Source: DATDUW01 sp035290185
GTDB taxonomy: Bacteria > Patescibacteriota > Patescibacteriia > UBA9934 > GWF2-40-263
DNA length: 64,000 nucleotides
Assembly: GCA_035290185.1 (NCBI GenBank)
Contig: DATDUW010000022.1
Coordinates: 1 to 64,000 of the forward strand
Reading direction: 5' to 3'
The position numbers and the translations under genes are program-made. This document shows positions 1-9,075 of the stretch, in pieces. The notes under the pieces are model-generated. The model saw only the letters and a list, made by a program, of their open reading frames with translations. It did no database searches and was not told the origin of the DNA. How positions within the stretch are numbered: position 1 is the first letter of the stretch; every line of letters begins with the position of its first letter.

Positions 1-156
1 CCGCCGTATTCTGCGTGCCTGTTTTGTCTTCCCCGCGGTCGTGGTTTGGGATACACTGAAATCCGGCCATTTTTTGCGCGCCTGCCGTGCTGTTTTGCCA
101 GAAGTTGTGAAACAATTCCAAGAGAAATAAAGAGAATCGACACAACAAAAATACGT

Positions 157-1632
157 ATGTCAATTCGAACTCGTCTTGCTCCATCGCCAACCGGATACAT
201 GCACATTGGGAATCTGCGTACAGCGCTCTGGGATTATTTTTTGGCTCGGCAGAGCGATGGCCAGTTTATCATCCGTATCGAGGACACGGATCAGACCCGC
301 CTTGTTCCCGGAGCGCTTGAAAGTTTACTCACCACCTTTCAAAAACTCGGGATTGAACATGACGAAGGACCATTCCTCACAGAAGATGGTTCAATCATTG
401 AGAAGGGAAATTTTGGTCCCTATATTCAATCCAGACGTTTAGACCTGTATCGAAAGTATGCAGATCAACTGCTCGCCAACGGGGACGCCTATCCCTGTTT
501 CTGTTCAAAGGAACGCCTTGAGGAGATGCGGACCGCTCAAACCGCGGCAAAGATGACCCCAAAGTACGACCGCTTTTGCCTTTCCCTTTCACAGGAGGAA
601 GTTCAGCGCCGTTTAGCTGCTGGGGAGTCGCATGTCATTCGTCTGAAGATTCCGGATGGAATCTCTGAATTCAATGATGCGATCCGTGGACGTGTTTCCT
701 TTCAGAATAGCGACATCGATGACCAGGTCCTTATAAAGACGGATGGTTTTTCTACCTATCATCTGGCCGTGGTCGTGGACGATCATCTCATGAAAATTAC
801 GCATGTCCTCCGTGGAGAGGAATGGCTTTCATCAACACCAAAGCAGATCATCCTGCATCGCATGCTTGGATGGGATATGCCGGTGTATGCACACGTTCCC
901 CTTTTGCTCAATCCGGACCACTCGAAGCTTTCCAAACGCCAGGGGGATGTGGCAGCCGAGGATTATTTAGAGAAAGGTTATTTGCCGGAAGCCTTAAAAA
1001 ATTTTTTGGCAACGCTTGGTTTCAATCCCACGGCAGATCGAGAAATTTTTGCTTTTGATGAATTGATTCAATCGTTTGACCTGTCAAAAGTGAATAAGGG
1101 AGGGGCTGTCATGAATGCGGAAAAATTGGATTGGATGAATCGCCACTATATTGGCCTGCTCAATGAGGGGGCTTTGGCGGACGCGGCACAACCTTTCGTC
1201 TCGCACGATCTTAACCAGCCTGTTTTTCGTAAAGCCCTTTGGATTGAGCGAACGCGCGTTTCACGACTTGCAGAATTCGAGGAGCGGCTGCAAGCCTATA
1301 CCGCGCTTCCAGCCTATGAGCCATCCCTTCTCGTCTGGAAAAAATCAACAGTCGAGGACGCCCGAAAACAGCTCTCTGATCTCCTTCCATTCCTTTCCAG
1401 CCTTTCGGTCGAATCATGGAAAGAACCCGGATTGCTTGAAGCCAGCCTTCGGCAGTATAGTGAAGAGCGTACAATTCCTGCAGGAAATCTTTTTTGGCCT
1501 CTCCGAACAGCCCTTTCAGGGTTGTCGGCTTCGCCAGGCCCGTTTGAGCTCCTTTGGGTTTTCGGCAAGGAGGAGTCTTTGCAACGGATCTCCTATGCGC
1601 TTCATCAGTTGGAAAAAAACGACGAGACATAA
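157..1632 (+). CDS. gltX: Glutamyl-tRNA synthetase
   Basis: Class I aminoacyl-tRNA synthetase that charges tRNA with glutamate in the cytoplasm. The N-terminus reads LAPSPTGYMHIGNLRTAL, which carries the HIGH-type nucleotide-binding motif as HIGN, and KLSKRQGD near residue 256 is the KMSKS-type loop. At 491 residues it matches the usual bacterial length. The ATG at 157 is chosen because MSIRTRLAPSPTG is the normal family start. The frame is open upstream to the window edge, but the upstream residues do not resemble the family. Whether it is discriminating or also charges tRNA-Gln cannot be told here. Its 3' end overlaps the start of the next gene by 38 bases. Confidence 0.96.
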   Translation: MSIRTRLAPSPTGYMHIGNLRTALWDYFLARQSDGQFIIRIEDTDQTRLVPGALESLLTTFQKLGIEHDEGPFLTEDGSIIEKGNFGPYIQSRRLDLYRKYADQLLANGDAYPCFCSKERLEEMRTAQTAAKMTPKYDRFCLSLSQEEVQRRLAAGESHVIRLKIPDGISEFNDAIRGRVSFQNSDIDDQVLIKTDGFSTYHLAVVVDDHLMKITHVLRGEEWLSSTPKQIILHRMLGWDMPVYAHVPLLLNPDHSKLSKRQGDVAAEDYLEKGYLPEALKNFLATLGFNPTADREIFAFDELIQSFDLSKVNKGGAVMNAEKLDWMNRHYIGLLNEGALADAAQPFVSHDLNQPVFRKALWIERTRVSRLAEFEERLQAYTALPAYEPSLLVWKKSTVEDARKQLSDLLPFLSSLSVESWKEPGLLEASLRQYSEERTIPAGNLFWPLRTALSGLSASPGPFELLWVFGKEESLQRISYALHQLEKNDET

Positions 1633-2863
1633 CGATTGGAAAAGATTGACCTCGGTTGCGTGGGCAGCTCTTTTTGCTGTTTTTTTGATGATTGGAAATT
1701 CGTTTCCGATACATCAGGTTCTGGCAGCGGAAGATGCGGATGATGTTCGGTTTCTCCACGAGGAAATCAAGGAAAAAAAGGCGCATGTGGATCAGATCAA
1801 TCGGAAGATCGAAGCGTACAAACAGGCTATTGAAAGGAAACAGGCCGAAGCAGCCAGCTTACGCGGGGAAGTCGACCTGCTGGAAAATCGAGTGGCTAAA
1901 ACCGAGCTTGAGATTGTGGCTGCGCAGGAATCCGTCCGTGCGGTTGATGCCGAGATTCGCCTTTTGCAGGCGCAGATCGGGGAGGCCGAGGAAAAACTTA
2001 AACAGCAACGTGATCTCATTGCTTCCCTTGTTCGAGAAATTGACCGGTCCGACCGCCAACCCATGCTGGCGCTGGTGTTCGGTGTTGGGACCTTTAGTGA
2101 TATTTTCGGAGAAATTCAGCGATTGGAACTCCTGGATGCTGATCTGCACGACACACTTACGTCCGCAGAAGCGGAAAAAGAACAGCTGGTCGGATTTCAG
2201 ACTGAACAGGAAGGAAAGCGAGCATCGATTGAAACATGGAAAAAAACCTTAGAGGCCAAACAGGGTCAACTTGAACAGGAACGGGAATCCAAAGACGTCC
2301 TTTTGGATCAGACACAAGCCTCTGAAACCGCCTTTGCAATGCTTTTGCGAGATCTCAAAGAAGAGGAACAGGACGTGACAAACCAGGCGGCTGCGCTTCA
2401 GCAAACACTTGAGGAAAAACTCCGGGAGCGGGATACAGGAGAGAGCGGGAGTTCAATTCTCTCTTGGCCTTTTGAACCCAAAAAAGGCATTTCAGCTACG
2501 TTTCACGATCCGACCTATCCATTCAGAAATCTTTTTGAACATCCTGGTATTGATTTACCGACACCCGTGGGAACGCCCGTGGGATCCGCCGCTCCTGGCT
2601 ATGTCGCCTGGGTCAAGCAGGGAAAGATGTATGGAAACTACGTCATGGTTGTTCACGCAAACGGCCTGGCCACGCTCTACGCCCACCTCTCAAAGATTCT
2701 GGTTGAGCCAGAACAGTTTGTGGGACGTGGCGAGGCTGTGGGGTTGAGCGGTGGCAAGCCAGGATCGCCTGGAGCAGGCCTTTCAACCGGAGCCCACCTC
2801 CACTTTGAGGCGCGCAAAAATGGGATTCCGACGGATCCGATGAAGTATTTGGCTTCCGATTAA
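1595..2863 (+). CDS. Secreted murein hydrolase, coiled coil plus M23 (LytM) peptidase
   Basis: Probable EnvC/NlpD-type peptidoglycan endopeptidase or amidase activator acting outside the membrane. Starting at the ATG at 1595 gives a signal peptide (basic start, then the hydrophobic run SVAWAALFAVFLMIGNSF, cleavage near VLAAEDADD). A long coiled coil rich in E, K, Q and R fills residues of about 50-265. The C-terminal M23 domain shows the zinc ligands as HPGID and GAHLHFE, so it is probably catalytically competent. The start lies inside the end of gltX in another frame, so the two are likely cotranscribed. The upstream ribosome-binding site is weak. Product class is confident; hydrolase versus activator is not settled. 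Confidence 0.88.
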   Translation: MRFISWKKTTRHNDWKRLTSVAWAALFAVFLMIGNSFPIHQVLAAEDADDVRFLHEEIKEKKAHVDQINRKIEAYKQAIERKQAEAASLRGEVDLLENRVAKTELEIVAAQESVRAVDAEIRLLQAQIGEAEEKLKQQRDLIASLVREIDRSDRQPMLALVFGVGTFSDIFGEIQRLELLDADLHDTLTSAEAEKEQLVGFQTEQEGKRASIETWKKTLEAKQGQLEQERESKDVLLDQTQASETAFAMLLRDLKEEEQDVTNQAAALQQTLEEKLRERDTGESGSSILSWPFEPKKGISATFHDPTYPFRNLFEHPGIDLPTPVGTPVGSAAPGYVAWVKQGKMYGNYVMVVHANGLATLYAHLSKILVEPEQFVGRGEAVGLSGGKPGSPGAGLSTGAHLHFEARKNGIPTDPMKYLASD

Positions 2864-2872
2864 GATTTTTTT

Positions 2873-3067
2873 ATGTTTTGGATTACTTTTATTGGTTGGA
2901 TTTTTTTTATTGTTCCGGTTTTGGCTTTTTTTGTCTTTAGCGTTTGGATGATCAGCGAGGCGAAGAAGGATGATGATCAAATTGGCGCATTTATTGGCCT
3001 TCTCTTTCTGCTTTGGGTGATTGGGATCGTGCTTCTTGCGGTTTCCTATCTTTCACGTTATCTTTGA
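2873..3067 (+). CDS. Small two-helix membrane protein, copy 1
   Basis: A 64-residue protein with two hydrophobic segments (about residues 2-26 and 40-60) separated by the polar loop SEAKKDDDQIG. Function unknown. It is nearly identical to the protein encoded at 21254-21448; the loop and second helix (VIGIVLLAVSYLS) are almost invariant. It starts 10 bases after the M23 gene and ends 10 bases before the first pseudopilin gene, so it may be cotranscribed with the pilus genes. The two copies lie in the same orientation on either side of the pilus and surface block. Confidence 0.8.
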   Translation: MFWITFIGWIFFIVPVLAFFVFSVWMISEAKKDDDQIGAFIGLLFLLWVIGIVLLAVSYLSRYL

Positions 3068-3076
3068 GGGAAACTT

Positions 3077-3517
3077 ATGGAAAAAAGAGGAAAGGGTTTC
3101 ACGGTCATCGAAGTTTTAATCGTGATGGCGGTTATGATTATTTTGATGGGGGCAATCATGCCTGTTTCCTCTTCCTTTCTTAACAAAAACGATTTGGATT
3201 TGACCGTCCAAAAAATTGTTCAGTCCGTCAGGCGCGCTCAGTTTTTGGCTCAAGCAACTGACAGTGATTCAACATGGGGGATTCATGCCCAGTCAGGGAG
3301 TGTTATCCTTTTTAAAGGAGCGAATTACTCTGCCCGCGATGCAACGCGGGATGAGATTTATACATTTTCGAACAACGAGGTATTAGACGGTACTACAGAT
3401 TTTTTGTTTTCAAAATTAACCGGTTTTCCAACAGCTACCGGCACGCTTTCCATAACTTCATCGGATGCTTCTGTGAGAAATGTGTCCATCAACGCCTTTG
3501 GCATCGTTCAGTATTAG
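3077..3517 (+). CDS. Minor pseudopilin (GspH/FimT type)
   Basis: Type IV pilin-like protein of 146 residues. The leader MEKRGKG is followed by FTVIEVLIVMAVMIILMGA, a class III signal with cleavage after Gly7 and Glu at +5 of the mature protein, then a hydrophobic helix and a small beta-rich head. Known members of this type prime or decorate the pilus or pseudopilus. It is the first gene of a run of four pilin-like genes leading to pilB, with the next start one base beyond its stop, which argues for one operon. The exact minor pilin class is not assigned. Confidence 0.85.
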   Translation: MEKRGKGFTVIEVLIVMAVMIILMGAIMPVSSSFLNKNDLDLTVQKIVQSVRRAQFLAQATDSDSTWGIHAQSGSVILFKGANYSARDATRDEIYTFSNNEVLDGTTDFLFSKLTGFPTATGTLSITSSDASVRNVSINAFGIVQY

Positions 3518-3518
3518 T

Positions 3519-4901
3519 ATGAGATTAAAAAACGACAAGGGTTTTTCTTTGGTCGAAATCCTCCTGGCTGCGGCCCTGTTGCTTCTTTTTTTTACCGCTG
3601 TCACTGCCTCGTTTGTCTATGGCTTGCGAGGTGCAGCTTGGGGTGGCGATCGAATACGAGCGGTTTTTTTGGCCGAAGAGGGTTTGGCGGCCGTGCAAAA
3701 TATTAGGGATGCTGATTTTAATAGCTTATCTGACGGGGTATTTGGTTTAGACAGTTCGGGTGTGCAGTGGGCCTTTCGTGGTTCTTCAGACACCATTGGA
3801 AATTTTCTTCGCCAGTTGAGAATCGTTTCGGTTGATGCAACAACCAAGGATGTGACCAGTATCATAACGTGGTCCAAGTCAGCTGTTTCCACGGGAACGG
3901 TTGCTTTAACAACCAGATTGACGAATTGGCTTGCCAATACCGTTAGTGCCTGGGCAACCCCCATTCAGGCGGGGACCTATAATGCTAGTGGTTCGCAAGA
4001 CGGATGGAAAGTTCAAGTTTCTGGGAACTATGCTTATTTGGTTCGCAATGGCGGTTCGCCAGACTTTTTGATTTTTGACATAACGATTCCAACAACACCG
4101 ATATTGGTTGGTTCGGTCAATGTCGGATCAACCCCAACCAACCTTGCTCTTTCTGGAAATTACGCTTTTGTGATTGGTCGCAATAATTCGTCGGAATTGA
4201 AAATTATTAACATCGCCGTTCCATCCGCGCCCACGGTTGTTGGAAATTATAACGCTGTTGGTAATGCCGATGCGCTCGGAGTTGATGTTTTCGGGGACGT
4301 TGTTTATTTGACTCGTGCTTCGAGTTCTGATCCAGAGTTTCTTGTTATTAATGTTGCGAATAAGTCCGCACCAACCATCCTTGGTTCGTTGAATTTGGAT
4401 GAGAGTGGGAATGAGGTTACCCTTTCCGGATCCTATGCTTTTGTGGCTTCGAGCAGCAATACACAAGAACTGCAGATTGTGGATATAACGAAGTCATCAG
4501 CCCCCACTTTGGCTAGCTCATACGATTTTCCTGGGAGTACCGTCAATGCCACGGCCGTGGCGGCTTCTGGAAACATGATCTATTTGGGGAAGGGAACAGC
4601 GGTTTTTGTCTTTAAACAAGGAACCCCCCCCACGGCGATTTTGCAAGGTTTTTTGGATTTGACCGGAGCCGTGAACGACCTGTCCCTTGGCGCAGCTGAT
4701 ACGATTTTTGCTGCGACTTCCAACTCGACCAGGGAATTTCAAGTGGTTGATGTTGCGGTTCCAACCTCACCTGTTCTGCTTGGTTACGTTGATTTGACAG
4801 GCGTAGCAGCAAACGGCATAGCATATGATGAGATACGTGATCAATGTGCCGTGGCTGGTGAAAATAATGCGGCAGAACTCCTTCTCGTAACACACCCATA
4901 A
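3519..4901 (+). CDS. Minor pseudopilin with LVIVD-type beta-propeller head
   Basis: The ATG at 3519 gives MRLKNDKG followed by FSLVEILLAAALLLLFF, a prepilin signal. Residues of about 25-145 form a normal pilin neck. Residues of about 150-455 are repeated units of roughly 40 residues of the type SGNYAYLV...LIFDI..P..P.LVGS, matching the LVIVD repeat family, which is expected to form a beta-propeller. At 460 residues it is far longer than a usual minor pilin. Such a head suggests an adhesin or sensor carried on the pilus tip, which is inference. It follows the previous pseudopilin directly and precedes another with a GTG start 3 bases after its stop. Confidence 0.85.
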   Translation: MRLKNDKGFSLVEILLAAALLLLFFTAVTASFVYGLRGAAWGGDRIRAVFLAEEGLAAVQNIRDADFNSLSDGVFGLDSSGVQWAFRGSSDTIGNFLRQLRIVSVDATTKDVTSIITWSKSAVSTGTVALTTRLTNWLANTVSAWATPIQAGTYNASGSQDGWKVQVSGNYAYLVRNGGSPDFLIFDITIPTTPILVGSVNVGSTPTNLALSGNYAFVIGRNNSSELKIINIAVPSAPTVVGNYNAVGNADALGVDVFGDVVYLTRASSSDPEFLVINVANKSAPTILGSLNLDESGNEVTLSGSYAFVASSSNTQELQIVDITKSSAPTLASSYDFPGSTVNATAVAASGNMIYLGKGTAVFVFKQGTPPTAILQGFLDLTGAVNDLSLGAADTIFAATSNSTREFQVVDVAVPTSPVLLGYVDLTGVAANGIAYDEIRDQCAVAGENNAAELLLVTHP

Positions 4902-4904
4902 TCT

Positions 4905-5414
4905 GTGGAAAAAGAGAAGCAAAAACAACGCGGATTCACCTTGGTGGAATTAATTTTATACATTGGGCTTTCCGCTTTTCTTTTATCGTCCGTTGGAGTT
5001 GTCATGAATGTTTCCTATCAGACTAAAGCCAGGCAACAGGTCATAACCGAGGTAGAACAACAGGGAACCGCAGCGTTACAGAGCATCTCTCAAATTATCA
5101 GAAACGCCTCTTCTATTATTTCACCCGCGGCTGGGGTTAGTGCAACATCTGTTAGTGTAAACGTTTCTGACCTTTCAAAAACACCCACCACTTTTTTTCT
5201 GTCTGACAGCGTTCTTCAGGCGGTTGAGAACACCATTATCACCCCGTTGACCACTACTCGCGTGCAAGTATCCGCCGTCTCTTTTAAAAACTTAAGCGCG
5301 GTCGGGTCGCCTGGAACCGTGAAGTTTCAATTTATGGTAGCTTATAACAATCCAGGTGGTTCACCGCGGTTTGTGTATTCGAAGATTTTTTATGGTTCGG
5401 CCAGTTTGCGATAA
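4905..5414 (+). CDS. Minor pseudopilin (GspJ/PilW-like)
   Basis: A 169-residue protein starting with GTG at 4905, giving MEKEKQKQRG then FTLVELILYIGLSAFLLSS, a canonical prepilin N-terminus with Glu at +5. The rest is a polar, beta-rich domain with few charged residues. It sits three bases after the propeller pilin and overlaps the following gene by 23 bases, so translation is probably coupled. Assignment to GspJ or PilW is by length and order only. Expected substrate of the prepilin peptidase encoded at 19440. Confidence 0.8.
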   Translation: MEKEKQKQRGFTLVELILYIGLSAFLLSSVGVVMNVSYQTKARQQVITEVEQQGTAALQSISQIIRNASSIISPAAGVSATSVSVNVSDLSKTPTTFFLSDSVLQAVENTIITPLTTTRVQVSAVSFKNLSAVGSPGTVKFQFMVAYNNPGGSPRFVYSKIFYGSASLR

Positions 5415-5802
5415 TCACGGTTTTGCGGCCATGCTCGGTGTCTTGGTTGCTGGTTTGATTGCCTCGACGATTGCTTCGGCTGTGTTGTTTTTCGGCATGG
5501 ATTTTTCTCGTTCAGCCCTTCTATTTCAGCGATCATTCCAGGCCAAAGCCCTGGCTCGCGCCTGCGCCGATTCCGGGCTTTTGAAACTTCATGATAACGT
5601 TTTGTTTGTTGGGGCCGGCTCACTTACTATTGGCATTGGTACCTGTTCTTATACGGTGGCAAATCTTGGTGGGGGAAACCGTCGCATTCAAGCCAGCGGC
5701 ACGGTAGAGAATGTCGTCCGGAAAATCGAGGTATTGATCAGTGCTGTGAGACCAAAACTCTCCGTCTCTTCTTGGCGAGATGTGGCGGATTTCACGCCAT
5801 AA
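5392..5802 (+). CDS. PilX/GspK-like minor pilin component
   Basis: A 136-residue protein starting at the ATG at 5392 inside the end of the previous gene. The N-terminus has HGFAAMLGVLVAGLIASTIAS, a Gly-Phe junction followed by a hydrophobic helix but without the usual Glu at +5, which is a GspK/PilX-like trait. The remainder contains two conserved-looking Cys (ACADSG and GTCSYTV) that could form a disulfide outside the cell. It lies just before pilB (21 bases), completing the minor pilin set. Family is inferred from position and N-terminal pattern. Confidence 0.7.
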   Translation: MVRPVCDNHGFAAMLGVLVAGLIASTIASAVLFFGMDFSRSALLFQRSFQAKALARACADSGLLKLHDNVLFVGAGSLTIGIGTCSYTVANLGGGNRRIQASGTVENVVRKIEVLISAVRPKLSVSSWRDVADFTP

Positions 5803-5823
5803 TTTGTTGAGGAATTTTTTCTT

Positions 5824-7518
5824 ATGTCCCTAACGAGAGATCAACTTTTTGACGCGCTCGTCGGTCGAGGAGCGATAACAGCCCAGCAATTTGAACAGGC
5901 ATCCCAGACGCACGAAGCGCAGGAAATCGGTATCGGTGAAACCTTGGTCGCGCACGGAGTAATTTCGGAGCAGCAATTCGGTCAGTTATTGGCTTGGTGG
6001 CACCAGATTCCCTATTTTGATTTTCAGAAAGAGAGGGTTGATAATGAAGTCCTCGATTCTCTCCCAGAAATTTTTGCTCGAGCGCACGATATCATCCCGG
6101 TTCAGAAGGAAGGGGATTTGATTATTGTCGTCACTTCTGAACCCTACGACTTACCGCTCCGTTCCTTGTTGGAGAAGTACCTACGTAAGAAGGTTTCTTT
6201 TGTCTTTTCAACCCGGCGGGATATCCTGAACCATTTCTATCTTTTTCAACGTGATCCAAACAAGGTCATCGGAGATATTTTACAACGCCAATCCGTTCGC
6301 AAAGGCGGAATCGATACTTCGGCCATCGACATTGTTGATTCCTTGATTACGTTTGCTTTTCAGACCGGCGCATCCGACATTCATTTCGAGCCGGAGGAAT
6401 TTCATTCGGTCGTTCGTTTCAGAACCGATGGTCTTCTCCACGATGTTGTTGAATTGCCGAAAGAAATGCACGAATCTATCCTTCTGCGCCTCAAAGTGAT
6501 CGCACGGCTTTCAACGGACGATTATCAAAAGGCTCAGGATGGAAAAATTTTTTATAAGACTCCCTGGAGCAATTCTGTAGATATTCGTCTGTCTATTGTT
6601 CCGACAACTCATGCAGAAAAGGCAGTCCTGCGTCTTCTGTCCGACAGCAACCGTAGTTTTTCTCTGAATGATTTGGGTTTGCAAACCGAAGATTTTCGTA
6701 AGATTTCCAATGTTATTCATCAGCCATGGGGCATGCTTTTGATCACCGGACCAACCGGGTCCGGGAAAACAACCACCTTGTATTCTCTTCTCAAGATTCT
6801 TAACCAACGGAACGTAAATATTACTTCCATCGAGGATCCGGTCGAGTATGATATGGAGGGCGTCAGTCAGATCCAGGTAAACGAAAAGACCAATTTGACG
6901 TTTGCAAAGGGACTACGTTCGATTGTCCGCCAAGATCCAGATATTATTATGGTTGGAGAAATTCGGGATCAAGAAACAGCCGAAATTGCTTTAAATGCCG
7001 CCATGACGGGTCATTTGTTGCTTTCGACTTTTCATACAAATGACGCTGCAACAGCCTTTTCTCGCCTTATTGACATGGGACTTGAAAATTATTTGATTGC
7101 TTCAACGGTAAATGCCGTTATTGCTCAACGTTTAGTTAGGCACGTTTGTATGAATTGTATTCAGAGTAAATTTTTAACGAAAGCGGAAGAGATGATTATC
7201 AATGAAGTTCCTTTTGTGCGGGAAGAACTCTTGCATATAAGCGAAAAAAAGAAATTAGCGGAAATAAGATTTTTTGCTGGCAGCGGTTGTCATGTCTGTT
7301 GTGGGACGGGATACAAAGGAAGAGTTGGAATATTTGAGATTTTGATGGTTACTGATAAAATACGTGAAGCCGTTGTTTCGAAACAGGATGCGGAAAAAAT
7401 TAAAGAAATGGCTGTTAAGGAGGGTATGACAACCATGTTGAATGACGGTTTGAAAAAGGCAATCATTGGTTTAACGACCGTTGAGGAAGTATTGAAGGCT
7501 TCAAGAAATGGGCTTTGA
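5824..7518 (+). CDS. pilB: Type IV pilus assembly ATPase PilB (GspE family)
   Basis: Hexameric secretion ATPase that powers pilin polymerisation at the inner face of the membrane. It has an N-terminal MshEN/GspE_N-type domain (about residues 1-145). The motor domain carries Walker A GPTGSGKTTT (about 309-318), a box around SIEDPVEY, Walker B DIIMVGEIRD (about 374-383) and the His box STFHTNDA. The zinc tetracysteine is present as CMNC (about 441) and CHVC (about 489). Length of 564 residues is normal. No PilT-type retraction ATPase is seen in the window. ATG at 5824 is the only plausible start. Confidence 0.95.
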   Translation: MSLTRDQLFDALVGRGAITAQQFEQASQTHEAQEIGIGETLVAHGVISEQQFGQLLAWWHQIPYFDFQKERVDNEVLDSLPEIFARAHDIIPVQKEGDLIIVVTSEPYDLPLRSLLEKYLRKKVSFVFSTRRDILNHFYLFQRDPNKVIGDILQRQSVRKGGIDTSAIDIVDSLITFAFQTGASDIHFEPEEFHSVVRFRTDGLLHDVVELPKEMHESILLRLKVIARLSTDDYQKAQDGKIFYKTPWSNSVDIRLSIVPTTHAEKAVLRLLSDSNRSFSLNDLGLQTEDFRKISNVIHQPWGMLLITGPTGSGKTTTLYSLLKILNQRNVNITSIEDPVEYDMEGVSQIQVNEKTNLTFAKGLRSIVRQDPDIIMVGEIRDQETAEIALNAAMTGHLLLSTFHTNDAATAFSRLIDMGLENYLIASTVNAVIAQRLVRHVCMNCIQSKFLTKAEEMIINEVPFVREELLHISEKKKLAEIRFFAGSGCHVCCGTGYKGRVGIFEILMVTDKIREAVVSKQDAEKIKEMAVKEGMTTMLNDGLKKAIIGLTTVEEVLKASRNGL

Positions 7519-7524
7519 GTCAAT

Positions 7525-9075
7525 GTGTCAGGGGTATTTTACAGGAAAATAATCGGAAAAGGGATCGGACTTTTTTTAAGCGTTCTGTTTTTTGTTTTCT
7601 TTTTTCGCGTTGTTGTTGTTGAAGCCATTGGTCTTTCTCCTCCCAAAATTGATCTTGGTGAGATGCAGAACGGTGAACAACACGCGTTATCTATGAACCT
7701 CATTCGCGGAATCGGAGAGGTTGGTGATCTACGTATCGCCATAGAGAAAAGAGGGGAAGGGGGTGCTTTTGTGGAAGGGGAAGACGTTCTGATTCTATCG
7801 GAAAATCAAAATTTGGTTCCATATTCTTTTGTCTTTCACCCTGAAAATGTCGAGGCCGGTGATCACGAGTTCAAAATTGATTTTTTTCCTGAATCGGAAG
7901 ATCCTGACAGTATTGATGGATCTGCGGGAGTGGTCATTAGGGCAGGTATTACGGGTGTCGTGACCTATCGTATTGCCCCTGCTCCTTCCGGAGGTGGAGG
8001 CGGCGGATCCTCCTATCTAAATCAAGAAAACGAAACCGAAGGCGAAGAAATTGTTGAAAAGACAGAAGAAACGTCGGCCGTAGCCGTAGTAGAAGAAGTT
8101 CCAGGAACCGAGGAATTAGAATCATCACCGGAAATCGGGAAAGATCAAGAAGAAACTGAGACCAAAACAAGCAAAGAAACAACGCCGGTGAGCGAATTAA
8201 AGACGAAAGAAGAGTCTGGTGTCCAGATGAAAGAAGATTTAACAGGAGATGGAGTTGTGGGTGAACAGGATATAGTGGTTTTTTTAAAAAATTTCAACAC
8301 GAAAAATGATCTTGCCGATTTGAACCACGATGGGGTCGTGGACGCACAAGATTTGTCGATTTCGGTTTTTCATTGGACGGCTCGAAAAAAAGTTGCCCGC
8401 GGTATTTCGCCGGTGGCCGTTGGTCCGCCTCACAGCGAAGATGGAGTTATTTTTCATTTTCAGGTCGATGCGAGAGATACACAAAAGTTTGATGTTATCC
8501 TTGCCAGTTCGACGGATGAAAATGAACGCAAAAATGATTATTTGACCTTTTATTTACTGGTTGATACTGGCATAAACGGCATTAACACAGCTGATCTTGA
8601 AATTCAATACGATTCGGAAAGATTAAAATTTGTCCAATCAGATGTTACTGCGTCATTTTTTGATATTTTTCCCTCGTTGCCACACGAGTCTGAATCTGGA
8701 CACTTACGTTTTTTAGGAGCTTCGTCTGAAGGTTTTGCAGGGACAAACGGTTTTTTGGCAAGGTTAGATTTTTTGCCTATTCTTGGTGGTGAGACAAGGT
8801 TAGATTTTTTGAAAGTTTTGGCTTTCAAAAACCAAGGAGACGCTGAAGACGTTGAGGTTCTTGGATTGAGGGGTACTCTCAACAAAATAACGGAGATCCC
8901 CCCTCCGGAAGTTTCCAGAAGCTTCTCCATGTCAGGAGGAAACCTGTTGAGGGAGAAGGAGTCTGAATTTCTCCTGAAAAAATGCTTTTTTTGGATTTTT
9001 ATCCTGATTTTGATTCTTGATGTTTTTGCCGTTACCATTTGGCGACGACTCTCTAAAAAATTGAAAAAAATATGA
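7525..9075 (+). CDS. Membrane-anchored exoprotein with dockerin-like and cohesin-like domains
   Basis: A 516-residue surface protein starting with GTG at 7525. A signal segment ends before AIGLSPPKIDLG. An Ig-like domain (about 35-150) is followed by a Gly-rich then Glu/Thr-rich linker (about 155-235). Next come two EF-hand-like loops, DLTGDGVVGEQD and DLNHDGVVDAQD, of the type I dockerin pattern (about 238-285). A beta domain at about 335-455 looks like a cohesin (STDE..YLTFYLLVDTG, then ADLEIQYDSERLKF). A C-terminal transmembrane helix and basic tail follow. Dockerin and cohesin in one chain could allow self-assembly, which is inference. It shares the IGLSPP start with the proteins at 9072 and 10883. 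Confidence 0.75.
   Translation: MSGVFYRKIIGKGIGLFLSVLFFVFFFRVVVVEAIGLSPPKIDLGEMQNGEQHALSMNLIRGIGEVGDLRIAIEKRGEGGAFVEGEDVLILSENQNLVPYSFVFHPENVEAGDHEFKIDFFPESEDPDSIDGSAGVVIRAGITGVVTYRIAPAPSGGGGGGSSYLNQENETEGEEIVEKTEETSAVAVVEEVPGTEELESSPEIGKDQEETETKTSKETTPVSELKTKEESGVQMKEDLTGDGVVGEQDIVVFLKNFNTKNDLADLNHDGVVDAQDLSISVFHWTARKKVARGISPVAVGPPHSEDGVIFHFQVDARDTQKFDVILASSTDENERKNDYLTFYLLVDTGINGINTADLEIQYDSERLKFVQSDVTASFFDIFPSLPHESESGHLRFLGASSEGFAGTNGFLARLDFLPILGGETRLDFLKVLAFKNQGDAEDVEVLGLRGTLNKITEIPPPEVSRSFSMSGGNLLREKESEFLLKKCFFWIFILILILDVFAVTIWRRLSKKLKKI

Noticed and set aside
46..156. N-terminal extension of gltX by a TTG start
   Set aside because: The frame is open, but the residues do not resemble glutamyl-tRNA synthetases, and MSIRTRLAPSPTG at 157 is a standard start.
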